Source: Isoetes engelmannii (lineage: Eukaryota > Streptophyta > Lycopodiopsida > Isoetales > Isoetaceae). From it: 22,076 bases of DNA. The notes beneath the pieces are model-generated. The model did no database searches. It was given only the letters and a program-made list of their open reading frames with translations, and was not told the origin of the DNA. The DNA lies in NCBI GenBank assembly GCA_011763485.2, contig JAANSK020261494.1, positions 1-22,076 of the forward strand, in the 5' to 3' direction. The translations under genes were made by a program, and so were the position numbers. Below, piece by piece: positions 1 through 9,249 of this stretch (its first letter is position 1; each line of letters starts with the position of its first letter).

Positions 1-680
1 AATGAAGAAAGTATCTCGTTCCTTCAAAAAAAAAAAAAAAAAAAAAAAAAGATGTTCATGCAAGGCTCGAGCTCTTTTAGTTTAAAGTTAAATATGAAGT
101 GTTTTAAATGTATTTCTAACTGTGTTCTTGCTATAAATCCTTGGCCACTGCATGTGCTATTGACCAATATCTAGCAACTCAGCAAGTCGAAACTCTCGAC
201 CGATAGAAGAGCTGGATTTTGTCTTTCAGTGGTTTCTGCTTTAAAGGTACACTCTCACAGTCGTTTGCGGGATGCAAAAAATCAAAGTCTCTGGAATAAG
301 CACTTACAACTAGTTTAACTTCTAACTACTAGGCTCCTTCCACATCTAATGAGGATTTATTCCATCTGATAAAATCAGTAAGGAGTTTTTTTATCTCTAT
401 ATCATTGGAGTCAGAGGTTGTTGAGAGGTTAGATGCATTGGCGCAACTAGTAAGCATGCTATCCCTAGCAAGGGGAGTTCATACTTTGTTGACATATGAA
501 CCAACTGAGTGAAAGTGAGGGGTTTTTGTTTTTATTTTTTCAATTTTCGTACGTATACGGACTATAGAGGATTTTTGGGAGTGTTTACGTATGTATTTTG
601 GGTAAATTGAATACAGAGGGGGTTCAAATCCCCTTCAAATTTGACTTTAAAATCCGTATATAAGGGGTATTTTTTTCTAC
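1..680. other. Stretch without a recognisable gene; A25 run and TATA-like box
   Basis: No open frame here looks like a known protein. Visible items are a run of 25 A at 26-50, which could be the tail of an inserted retroposon on + or a simple repeat, and a TATA-like TATATAAGG at 657-665, shortly before the first gypsy-related frame. The TATA box could belong to an LTR promoter, but I could not delimit an LTR with TG...CA ends or a duplicated partner, so I do not call one. Confidence 0.4.
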
Positions 681-879
681 CCTATGCACGCAGATGGCAT
701 ACCCCCCACACATATGAGTGCATCCTCGGGGATCCCTAGAAGCAAGGTCGAGCATCCGAGTTCTGTCGTTGTTATTGATGGATGTGAGATCTCCTCGGGC
801 ATGGTCACAGAATGTACTGCACCTCTTAGAGATCTATACGAGGAAGCTTCTTGTAGCCTTTCCTTCAATCACATTGCTA

Positions 880-2640
880 GTCGACATGTGCCAATAGTCT
901 TGGGTCTCCTCTGGATCAAGCTGCATAACCCACATATTGATTGGCATTCTATATCATTTCGGTTTGCCGCTTCTAGCTCCACTTCCTGTTCATCTATAGT
1001 TCATGCCTTTGCGCCAATATCTACTCCAGTCTGTGCAATATCGTGGGCTCCTGGTTTCTCTCTTGTTCATGTTCCAGTTCCTGTTTTTGCTCTGTACTCT
1101 GATCTAGTTCCTCTCTCTACTTCTTTTCATATTCTAGATGATGTCCCAGCTCTTGTTCATGTTTCTATTCGTGTTCCAGTTCTTGCTCCAGCTCTAGTCC
1201 CTACCCCAGCTCTTGCTCCTGCTCATGTTCCAGCTCTTGCTCTTGTCTAGGTTCCTGTTTGTGTGGAGTTTCATCCACGTCATGCCCTCTCTATATATCT
1301 CGAAGATTTCCCTCCACAAGTTTATGAGATTGGGAAGACAAGATCCTAGTTCAACATTTGTAATTCAAGTTCATCCATCGACTAGCTTTGTTTTAGTGAT
1401 GGCCGCCCATGTCCTTCCTGATAAATACAAGAATTTTGCCGATGTTTTTGACAAGTTCAATATAGCCCTATCTATGACTTGTCACCAATAGAGTTGGAGG
1501 TATTGTGAACATATATCAAGAAGAATCTTGTGACTAGTTTTGTTCGACATTTTCAGTCACTTGCAAGGGCTCCCATCTTCTTTGTCTCGAAGAAGGACAG
1601 TTCTTTATGGTTGATTGTGGATTATTGTGGCCCAACAAGATCACTATGCGGCAATCGGTATCCCCTTCCTCTAATTCTAGAGTTACTTGAGTGACGCAAA
1701 GCACACGATACTTCACCAAGATTGATCTTCGAGGCACCAATAATCTTGTTTAGATAAGGGAAAGCGATGAGTGGAAGACAACCTTTCGAACTCGGCATGG
1801 TCATTTTTAGTACATTGTCATGCCCTTCGGCCATGTCTTTCAACACATGGCTAAATATCTTTCGGGTGTTTTTGAATCACTTTGTTCTCATCTATCTGAA
1901 TGATATTCTGATCTATTCAAAGACTCTAGAAGATCATGAACAACTGTTTGAAAGGTCTTTCACAAACTACGAGAACATTGACTTTATGTCAAGTTGGAGG
2001 AGTGTCAGTTCAAGCAGAATAATTTTGAGTTCCTTGGATATCGTATCACACATCAGGATGTCTCTGTGGATCTAGAGAAGGTTAGCGTAGTTCTTGGTTG
2101 GAAAAACCATCCTCAGTTAAGAATGTAGAATGCCTCTTGGGTTTTGCCAATTTTCCTGTCGCTTCATCAAGGACTATTTAGATATTGTCCTTCTTTTGAC
2201 ACGCCTCATGACAAAGGATGTATCATTTGAATGGATTGGTGGAAGAAAAAATCGCTTTCGTTATCCTGAAGCATGCTTTTACCAAGGCCAGTCCTTGCCC
2301 ATGTGGATCCTTCGCGCCCATATGTTGTCGAAGCATATGCTTTTGTTTTTGCTCGACAATACCTTGTCACAGGAGGAGGTTCACCATGAACTGCATTCGA
2401 TCACCTATTAGCCTCAGAAGTTCCAGGATGCAAAAATCAACTATCTAATTTATGACAAGGAGCTTTTGGCAATAGTTAACTCTTTTGAGGAGTGCGCATT
2501 TTATGAAAGGATCTCCTCATAAGATCACAACTTATATTGATCATAAAAATTTGGAAAACTTTCAGTCTTCGCGAGTGCTCAATCGTCGCCAAGCCCGGTG
2601 ACATATTCAAGTATTATCCTACACTTATTTCGTTTGCATT
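880..2640 (+). mobile_element. Ty3/gypsy LTR retrotransposon fossil: end of protease, RT, start of RNase H
   Basis: This is a heavily decayed Ty3/gypsy (Metaviridae-type) internal region. In order on + it carries the protease-to-RT junction motif (LHNPHIDWHS, near 930-955), a Pro/Ala/Val-rich linker, the segment before RT (KYKNFADVFDKF, near 1420-1460), reverse-transcriptase palm sequence (RYPLPL near 1660; IYLNDILIYSKTLEDHEQLF near 1890-1945) and an RNase H piece (YDKELLAIVNSFEE near 2450-2490). These motifs and their order are typical of plant gypsy elements. No LTRs were located. It has many breaks in all parts and is clearly not functional; it looks old. No integrase follows on the same strand. 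Confidence 0.85.
1141..1247 (+). repeat. Degenerate pyrimidine-rich minisatellite in the gypsy linker
   Basis: Short imperfect units of the type CCAGCTCTTGCTCCTG follow each other here, with weaker related units back to about 1040. On + they read as Val/Pro/Ala/Leu-rich sequence between the protease end and the RT part of the gypsy fossil. Slippage expansion of a linker is the simplest explanation. Confidence 0.6.
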
Positions 2641-2677
2641 TACCCTGGCTCGATCTTGAGCCTTTTTTAAATTGGTC

Positions 2678-3264
2678 CTACACTGATACACTATGGCTTG
2701 CATATCTTACAACATATGGATAGCCGAGTAAGTTGGATTGGTTAGTGCCTGTATAGGACCTTGGGTTCCCACCCATCATTGCCATAAAGGGACTCGTTTT
2801 GGTACTCGTATGATATACATTGTTATAAGCGAACTCTATGCAGGGCAAATACTCCTCCCATTTGGATTCTTTCTCAAACACAAAACTTCTTAACATATCC
2901 TCCAAAATCATGTTAATTCTGTCACGAACCTAATATCCGTATGGTCGTCACAAATTCATTCTGTTTGTCTGTCAGTTTGGGGGTGGTGTCCACTACTCAC
3001 ACTGAGACTTACTCCCTATCCCTTCATAAAATCTTTCCAAAAATGCCCTGTAAATTTTGAGTCCCTGTCGCTTACAATTCTTCGTGGAAGCCCAAACGTA
3101 GAGTACACAATCCTTAAGTACTCTCTTGCCATGTCTTGTCCAGTAGCATCACTTCTTAATGCTAAGAAGTTGGCATACTTTGTTAAGCAGACTATTACTA
3201 ACACCTGAGTGGAAGATTGGTTCGCGGAAGTGCAATTACAAGATCCACGCTTATGCATTTCCAC
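2678..3264 (-). mobile_element. Ty3/gypsy integrase fossil, opposite orientation to the RT piece
   Basis: On - this stretch carries gypsy integrase core sequence. One part has SDRDSKFTGHFWKDF (near 3030-3075), the second catalytic Asp region of the DDE core, preceded by a YSTFGLPRRIV segment. A second part (near 2730-2890) has WEEYLPCIEFAYNN and an HTSTKTSPFMAM segment, the end of the core. Both are standard Ty3/gypsy signatures. It has several breaks and no detectable LTR. Because it faces the RT/RNase H fossil, it is either a second element or the result of an inversion. It looks old. Confidence 0.85.
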
Positions 3265-3680
3265 CTTTCCAAAGGTATATATAGGTAATGGTTATAGCAA
3301 TCCTGGGGCTCAGGATACTTTTACCCTAGTTTCGGGGATCCCGGAGCTAAAATTTCCGTCCTCTAGGATCCCTCCCCCTCTCCAATGGGATCCGTCGGAG
3401 AGTCCCCGTTCCACCGTACGAGGGCTGGCCACACTAGCGCCCAGCCAATCTGGGCCGTCGCAGTCCGAAAACGATCACAGCTGTCCCTGCACGGGATCCC
3501 CTCCTCCAGAATCACACAGATGATCACGTCCTCCGGGATCACCCTTCACTGGCCGATAACCTGTCCCGATATCCACCGCGTAGGTCCCGTCCTCTGGGAT
3601 CTCGGTCGTCGTTGACGGCGATCCCCTCCTTCGAGATCATCGCGGCGGGGCCGTTAACGACAGACGTTATCTGCCGAGCT

Positions 3681-3699
3681 GATCCCCTCCTCCGGGATC
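3681..3699. repeat. Hairpin unit with a 7-nt loop
   Basis: GATCCC and GGGATC are perfect 6-bp inverted arms around the loop CTCCTCC. The same 19 bases occur again, identical, at 4711-4729. Confidence 0.75.
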
Positions 3700-3717
3700 C
3701 CTCCGGTGGACGGGAGC

Positions 3718-3738
3718 GGATCCCCTCCTCGGGGATCC
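3718..3738. repeat. Best hairpin of the island (8-bp arms, 5-nt loop)
   Basis: Arms GGATCCCC (3718-3725) and GGGGATCC (3731-3738) are perfect inverted repeats around TCCTC. This is the most symmetrical copy in the window and looks closest to an ancestral unit. Confidence 0.75.
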
Positions 3739-3892
3739 CACACCTAATTTACGGTTGTATTATACGCGACACGTATGGATTTAATTATACTATATTCTTG
3801 AGGATCAAGCTAACATGCACCTGCTAAAAAATAGGTTTAGGATTCATAGAGGCTGCTCCTAAATCCAGCCTTGTGTGTAAGAATGGGTATGC

Positions 3893-4399
3893 GAGCTTGC
3901 AACGAATTCATCTTTGATTGGTCTTCACACAAATGACTCCAGAGGTACTGTGCATGGGAAACGATCTGCCATATCAGGCTGCTGGCTTTTCAAATCAAAT
4001 AATTTTGAAGATAAAGCAAGGTAAATGTTGATGAACTTTACTTTTGAGACGAAAGGGAAGGGTATTCTAGTGGCCAGCTCAGTTAATGATACAATGACCA
4101 GACCCAAAGGAGCTCCTAACCCAAAATCTACCATGACTGATTTCATTGCATATTTGAAGGAGCATGGAATCGAATGCAAAAATGATGGCAGTGCAATGAA
4201 AAAGGCTGTTCTTGAGGATATGGCTAGGAAGGCAGGGATTGATGTGCAAGTATACAAGAGGAATACCTAGGCAATTGAAGCATGCCTTGCTGCTATTGTT
4301 GGAAAAAATAAAAATGCCAGCAATCATGAGAGCGTGATCAGCAACTCAAGTGGTGCAGACGACTTCTTCAACGAGGATGAAGACTTGCCCTTAAAACAG
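3893..4399 (+). pseudogene. Decayed coding sequence of unrecognised family
   Basis: One + frame has protein-like composition through this stretch and is interrupted about twice. The longest uninterrupted part, 4025-4269, begins MLMNFTFETKGKGILV and contains FIAYLKEHGIECKNDGSAMK (near 4139-4198), a Lys/Glu-rich helix-like segment slightly reminiscent of SAP-type DNA-binding helices. The end, near 4360-4399, is acidic (DDFFNEDEDLPLKQ) and is followed at once by GT, which could be an old splice donor. I do not recognise the family. It may be a broken host exon or part of a mobile element. It lies just downstream of the GC-rich palindrome island. Confidence 0.4.
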
Positions 4400-4687
4400 G
4401 TTCAGTGTTGGTGTATTTGGACCTAGTTCAGTAATCAGTTTAGCTGTATTGCTTCATATGCATACTCTGTTCATATGCATAGTCTATTTAAATTAAGTTG
4501 TCATTTTCTGTTCAAGATGAGTTAATCCCTACCAGGTTACCCAGTCTATTGCTATGCTAGTTTGTTTGCATTGTAGGTAACCAGAGTTCACTCTACCTAT
4601 TCTCAACATGTCAATGGATTGAAGCACTCAGAGCAATGTGTGCTTAGCAAGAGCAATTGGTTCAAGAACATGTTGGCTAGGAAAAAG

Positions 4688-4730
4688 GAGGGATCCCGCA
4701 TCCATGGAGGGATCCCCTCCTCCGGGATCA
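4688..4730. repeat. Second locus of the GGATCC palindrome
   Basis: A short GGAGGGATCCC unit is followed by GGGATCCCCTCCTCCGGGATC. Bases 4711-4729 are identical to 3681-3699, about 1 kb away. Here the motif stands alone in ordinary AT-rich DNA, which shows that the unit itself, and not the whole GC-rich island, is what recurs. Confidence 0.7.
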
Positions 4731-4811
4731 CATCTGTTTTTTTACGCCTGTTGCTGTGCTCCGAAATCCCACGTCTGCGCGAGATTTTTAAATTTTTTCG
4801 GGCGGAGTTCA

Positions 4812-4905
4812 ATTCAATGGTTTTGAAATCCAACTTTAGAAAACTTGCAGAAGGGTTAATTCAATGGTTTTGGAATCCAGCTTTAGAACCTTTGCAGAAG
4901 GGCTG
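4812..4905. repeat. 47-bp tandem duplication
   Basis: Two diverged copies with a 47-bp period, each starting ATTCAATGGTTTTG and ending TTGCAGAAGGG. There are several mismatches between them, so it is not recent. No function is suggested. Confidence 0.7.
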
Positions 4906-4912
4906 CAGAACA

Positions 4913-5085
4913 TTGCACTCCAAGGATCAGAACATTAGTCTGTAAATTTCAGAACATAGAATTCCTAATTTCAGCCACATAAAACTGCATCCTTTGAACT
5001 CCAAGGATCATAACATCACTTTGTAAATTTCAGAACATAGAATTCCTGATTTCAGCCACATGATACTGTATCCAGAGATAGGAAA
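4913..5085. repeat. 81-bp tandem duplication
   Basis: Two copies with an 81-bp period. Shared blocks include CTCCAAGGATCA (4918-4929 and 4999-5010) and a stretch from GTAAATTTCAGAACATAGAA through TTTCAGCCACAT. Together with the 47-bp duplication next to it, this marks a slippage-prone spot downstream of the MULE-related pseudogene. Confidence 0.75.
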
Positions 5086-5189
5086 ACTATAATAAATCAA
5101 ACAACTCGCAAGACATAAAAGCGGAGGTAAAGCAACACAATAAGCAAGGTGCAAGGCCAATTGTAACACATAGGAGACCCTTATGGTTC

Positions 5190-6236
5190 TCATAATAATG
5201 CTTCCATCTCGACGTGCTTCCAACTCGACCTTGTTTGTTTCTTTGGCCTCTTCCCAATCTCGATCATCGGCTTCAGTCTGGCCAGACTATTGCCACAATT
5301 CTCTTCGATTGCCAATGTAGGAGTACTTGTTATGTTTATCCTTGTGCCACCAACATCATTCATTCTCTCCAGCCTAGTGTCGAGTTGCCTCATAAGAGAG
5401 TCTGTTGCGACGAGCAAGCTAGGGTCTTTTTCTGCTCTCGAAACCACTCTAGCAATCACCACATCCAGGGATGCCTTGGTCTTATCAAGGTTTATACTCT
5501 TCTCCTTTTGGGAGGGAGACTCATCATCCAAGTTGACCACAATCTCAGGCACATCTTTACTATCTTCCGACCCATGGATAACCTCTTCACAAGGCCTCAA
5601 TTGGTTTATGCCACCACCAATTGCCCTGTTTTAGGTCACTAGCACCTGTAGTAGATCCTGGCCTCTGTAATTGCCGATCATCTACATCACCTTGACCTGG
5701 TTCTTGCATAGGTTGCCCTTGGCTCGCCAGGGACAATCACAACATGCCCAATTCTTGTGAGCCCCATTCACAAGGTAGGGACCTAGCCCTAGAGTGCGCT
5801 CACTTTGCACTTCTGCATACCCCTCCTCAAGGTTGATAAATTTGACCTGCAAAACCCAGTTAACTAGAGCAAATGATTGGCAATGGAAATCTATGCTAAC
5901 TAGGTTGGTGAATGTGACATGGTCGTCACTGATGTTCCTTACACCTCGTATGGCACATTCTATTATTTGTTCTTGGGAAGGGTTGATCATGAATCCTGCT
6001 TCCTTCACGGACCTAGTAGACAAGATATATTGAGACAAAATCTAGATTGACAGGAGCAAATGAATGGACACTAGTTTGTACCTGATGTAGGCCATGTGTG
6101 TCTCCACGTTGTTTGTTAGAATGTAGAGTACACAATCGATTCTCCTACCTTGAAGTGCACATTTGCAAATCCCCAAGCGCTTTGGACCTATAATTGTGTA
6201 GTCAATGCACCTATTGAACAATGTGATGTGTTCATC
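5190..6236 (-). pseudogene. SWIM zinc-finger protein, Mutator-like (MULE) transposase-related, 3' part, broken
   Basis: A single - frame runs from a probable splice acceptor (CAG before 6236) to TGA at 5190-5192, about 349 codons. It has three in-frame stops, TAG at 6042-6044, TAG at 5682-5684 and TAA at 5631-5633, and no frameshift that I could see. Upstream sequence includes ALQGRRIDCVLYILTNNVE. A SWIM-type finger (CxC...CxH) follows near 5700-5745, reading CDCPWRAKGNLCKN. The final His ligand is Asn here (codon 5700-5702). The tail is charged and ends after a Lys/Arg-rich IGKRPKKQTR segment. SWIM fingers are typical of MULE transposases and their domesticated relatives, which bind DNA or protein partners. 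The DDE core is not visible, and terminal inverted repeats were not found. The few breaks suggest a fairly recent loss. A host gene derived from a MULE is equally possible. Confidence 0.65.
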
Positions 6237-6955
6237 CTGTTATATGAAATCTTGTTTAGATCTAGATAATGCATGGTTACACTCTAGTTACACTATATAA
6301 GAGTTGATAGAGTAAATCTCTATATAGAACTAAGTAGTATGTATCATTTACTACCCTTGTGAGACTTATAGATGGGGTTTATTGGAGCACTAACTTATAT
6401 TTTTCTTCTGAATTCTATACAATATTTTCTTCAGTTAATATTGATATTGATATAACTTATCAGCATCTAAGAAAATCCTTGGACTATAGCTCGTATTGTT
6501 AAGAACTCATTGTCATAAGAATTAGGTCAAATTCTGTAATAGTAAGAGAGAATAATTCTCCAATCTCATGCAACATTTTTAAGCAAAATAGAGTTTGGCA
6601 ACTTCAGCTGATATCAGATGATAACGGCCAAACATGAAAAGTTTCATATCGATGTATTTTATTATAATGAATCATTTTCTTCCATATTTAACAAGGTTTG
6701 AACACTTTTATGCTAGAAAATTAAAGAATGCAGTTTTGGACTGCTGCAAAAACTGGCAATTTCACCAAGGTTTGAGCAATCATATCAACCTATGGGTGAG
6801 TCTATTGGTTATGAAATTCTCATAGGTCGTTAAGAGTCAAGTGAAGACTCAAAGAGTGGTGATAGATTATAAAATTGAAATCTCTCTTGTGAGATATATG
6901 TGTTTAAATGGCAGAGGGTATGTTGGACCATTTCTGGTCCGTGGACCCAAAATGG
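6237..6955. other. AT-rich stretch, no gene seen
   Basis: No frame here has convincing protein character on either strand. The part next to 6236 may be intron of the SWIM pseudogene, because a CAG acceptor sits at the border. An upstream exon could not be identified. Confidence 0.4.
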
Positions 6956-6959
6956 TCTG

Positions 6960-7045
6960 GGGGACAACTCTAGTGTTACGGAAGCAAGCCTCAAGATACT
7001 GCCTCAATTAATCATAGTCCTTCTCTGCGCGTACCTGCATGCACA
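6960..7045 (-). mobile_element. LINE fragment, about 85 bp (third copy of the family at 8035 and 9250)
   Basis: The stretch aligns by eye with 8640-8700 (shared GTACTGCCTCAATT-like core and CGTACC end) and less well with 9850-9912. On - it reads VRAEKDYD, a stop, then LRQYLEAC, matching VRTKKDHDKLRQYLDA in the 8 kb copy. Only this short piece of the LINE reading frame is preserved, with no tail. Confidence 0.55.
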
Positions 7046-7305
7046 TGTGTGCCTGTACATTCCATCGGGAGAACCATTGCGACTTTGGTATAACTATTTT
7101 CATATCTGGCACTAAAAAAACCAAAAATCTTTGCCAATGTCATATTTAAAAAATACTGGAAACTTTTTTATCGCTAATAAATGAACTAGTAAGTGTAGTC
7201 GTTAGATGATTAGATATGCTCGAAATAAACCTCAAGATGCCCAAACCCACCTTCCCCCTAACAAATTGCTGCTTTAATAGGAGGCAATCCAAAAACTAGC
7301 AACTA

Positions 7306-7337
7306 GATATATATACACATGGATATATATACACATG
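7306..7337. repeat. Perfect 16-bp tandem duplication
   Basis: GATATATATACACATG occurs twice in a row with no mismatch (7306-7321 and 7322-7337). It is a short, recent-looking slippage product in AT-rich DNA. Confidence 0.85.
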
Positions 7338-7428
7338 GTATAATATACTTAGAAAAACCTCCAGCTATATCCAAAAAGCTATTTAAAGTATTAGTCTATG
7401 ATATGTCAAACATGAATTAATCCTATCA

Positions 7429-7725
7429 AACCTTAATAGCTCGCCCCATGGCATTTGTCATCTCCCTTGTGATGCCTTCAGATCTGCATGCTATCTTGTT
7501 GTTGTAAGTAAATTCGTCTCCATCAACATTGTTTGGAATAGCTTCATTAGCCATTTTTTCCTTCCCTTTCTGCATATCCTTCTCTGCATTACCCTCATCT
7601 TTTTCCATTGGAGAGCCACCACATGGAGTTTGGGTAACCGCAGAACGATGGTACTGGTAAATCTTCTTACCCCATCTGATTTCATCTTTTGATCTGCAAT
7701 CCCCTTTTTGGTGGCGACATTCAGG
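7429..7725 (-). CDS. Possible exon of an unrecognised protein (weak)
   Basis: A - frame is open for 99 codons between a TGA at 7726-7728 and a TGA at 7426-7428. It begins PECRHQKGDCRSKDEIRWG and continues into a charged stretch (MEKDEGNAEKDMQKGKEKM from 7608). The three Cys/His residues near the start could be part of a zinc site. The end, ATTAAG followed by GTTTGA, could be a weak splice donor. It lies about 1.2 kb upstream of the SWIM pseudogene on the same strand and might be an earlier exon of that gene, but nothing proves the link. Chance openness in AT-rich DNA is not excluded. Confidence 0.2.
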
Positions 7726-8034
7726 TCACCTTTCTTCCTGGCGATGGATAGAATACAAACCCTAAGCTCTAACAGATTGTCAAGCTTACAAGAAATGAAC
7801 TGGGCCTTATATTTCCTGCGAAATTTGTATGTCTTATATTTAGAAATTCTGTACCTAATACCAGCAGTTCTAGTATAGGTTTTTTACATACCAAAGCTTG
7901 CAGATGGATTTGTTGTCTATTTCTATTATTGTCGTCTCATCCGACAATCGTCTGCATTGCTTTGCCATGTAATTTTCCTACCCCAAAAAGAACTTCTTGT
8001 TCATATTTCCACGTAGTTGAGATAAAAATAAAAT

Positions 8035-8705
8035 AGAATAGAATATATCTTTAGTGTCCACAGAGACCAATTGGCCTATGGTACTCAAACAAGGAGAGCA
8101 GCAAGCATATTACTGTCAGGATTAGAAAACCTTGCCCCGAAGGGTTTTCGAGGGATAAACCTTGGCATTGATAAGTATGTTGGTATACTATACAATCGTA
8201 TCACACAATTCAATACCGCACCGAAGGATACAGCTGAGCCCGCGTATCCATAACCTCCTTAAGTTATGATCCTAGTAAACCCACGGAGGCCGTGTTCAAT
8301 AGCACATGCAGCAGCTGGCCATGCATAACCAAATGATCACACCGTGCCCGTATATGATCCAATGTTCGGCAGGTCTAAAGGGCATGGCACTCATCCTCGA
8401 TGGCGCCCTGTTGGCAACACTGACAGATCCTATCCTCACGTGCCTCCTGAGTCCATTGGCATGTCTCAATGCGGAGGCAATGCGGCCCTCTGCGAATGGA
8501 AGCTATCAGTCTGCGCTTCTTCATGGGCAACTATGTGTGCAAGTAGCATTGTGGACCTCGCGTGACCATGGGATTGACTTGCTGCCAATAGTGTGTTAGC
8601 TTGACATATGTCAGAGCATCTACATCCCAGAGTTTGTTAAGGAAGGAAGCGTCAAGGTACTGCCTCAATTTATCATGATCTTTCTTTGTTCGTACCGACA
8701 CGCAA
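8035..8705 (-). mobile_element. LINE (non-LTR retrotransposon) 3' end, 5'-truncated and decayed
   Basis: On - the order is a segment reading VRTKKDHDKLRQYLDA (near 8650-8697), a Cys-rich segment downstream, and a 3' end. The 3' end contains CCAATTGG (8069-8076) and finishes in a TATTCTATTCTATT tail (plus coordinates about 8030-8046). It is collinear with the copy at 9250-9915 along most of its length. Frames are broken at several places, among them stops and shifts in the Cys-rich part. Upstream of about 8705 homology to the other copies stops, as expected from 5' truncation during target-primed reverse transcription. No flanking target-site duplication could be fixed with confidence. Confidence 0.6.
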
Positions 8706-9249
8706 ATGAAAAAAATACACTAGTCAGCCATTTTTTAACCTTAAATGCAAGTCTGCGAGACTTGTGATTACATTGTCATGGTTCCATGGGTATTACCATA
8801 GAGCATATCGTCTAACAAGATAAAATAATAACGTTAGCCAAGTCCTTACCTCAGTTTGAGATAGTTAATTCCTTGCAACATAAGCATGTGTGTTATTGCA
8901 AATGTATGTGTAGCCCATCTGGGATGCTCATACCTTTATCCGTCATGTGTCTTGGTATTTGAAGCAATAATGCTCAATATTGAGCCTGCACATCGCTAGT
9001 AGACCTGATTTATTGTGCACACTTTCCTCATATGTGTTGCATGTCCTAAATTACTAAACCATGTTGCCCATGAATGAGCCTCTAGATCCTCAATACAACT
9101 AAACCATGGTATCCGTCTGTATATCCTCAATGCAACTAAATTAATGTGTACACATCTATGGTATTCCCAAAGTCTTTATTTAGATATGTTCCATGTGCTG
9201 GTCTTTTCATCAACAAGCTTAAACTGCTAAATAGAAAGGAAAAAGAAGA

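Larger units (their letters stand above)
3320..3745. repeat. GC-rich island carrying about ten GGATCC-centred short palindromes
   Basis: Base composition jumps from the AT-rich surroundings to clearly GC-rich. Copies or half-copies of a motif made of (G)GATCCC, a CTCCTCC spacer and GGGATC(CC) occur near 3332-3345, 3361-3375, 3387-3393, 3493-3508, 3530-3540, 3591-3602, 3619-3640, 3681-3705 and 3717-3740. Spacing between copies is irregular and the DNA between them is unrelated, so this is not a simple tandem satellite. Several copies can fold into short hairpins. Open frames through the island read as Gly-Ile-Pro-Ser-Ser or Asp-Pro repeats because of the motif and are probably not genes. The family is unknown to me. 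Confidence 0.7.

Noticed and set aside
617-633. T-arm/B-box-like GGGGGTTCAAATCCCC, possible tRNA or SINE
   Set aside because: No A box at the right distance upstream, no cloverleaf arms and no acceptor stem, so it stands alone as a chance match.
3209-3827. Several + frames in the GC-rich island rich in Gly-Ile-Pro-Ser-Ser
   Set aside because: They arise from the palindrome read in frame and have no domain, start context or continuation.
8071-8599. + frames over the first LINE copy
   Set aside because: The shared signal with the second copy is on -, so the + frames are shadows.
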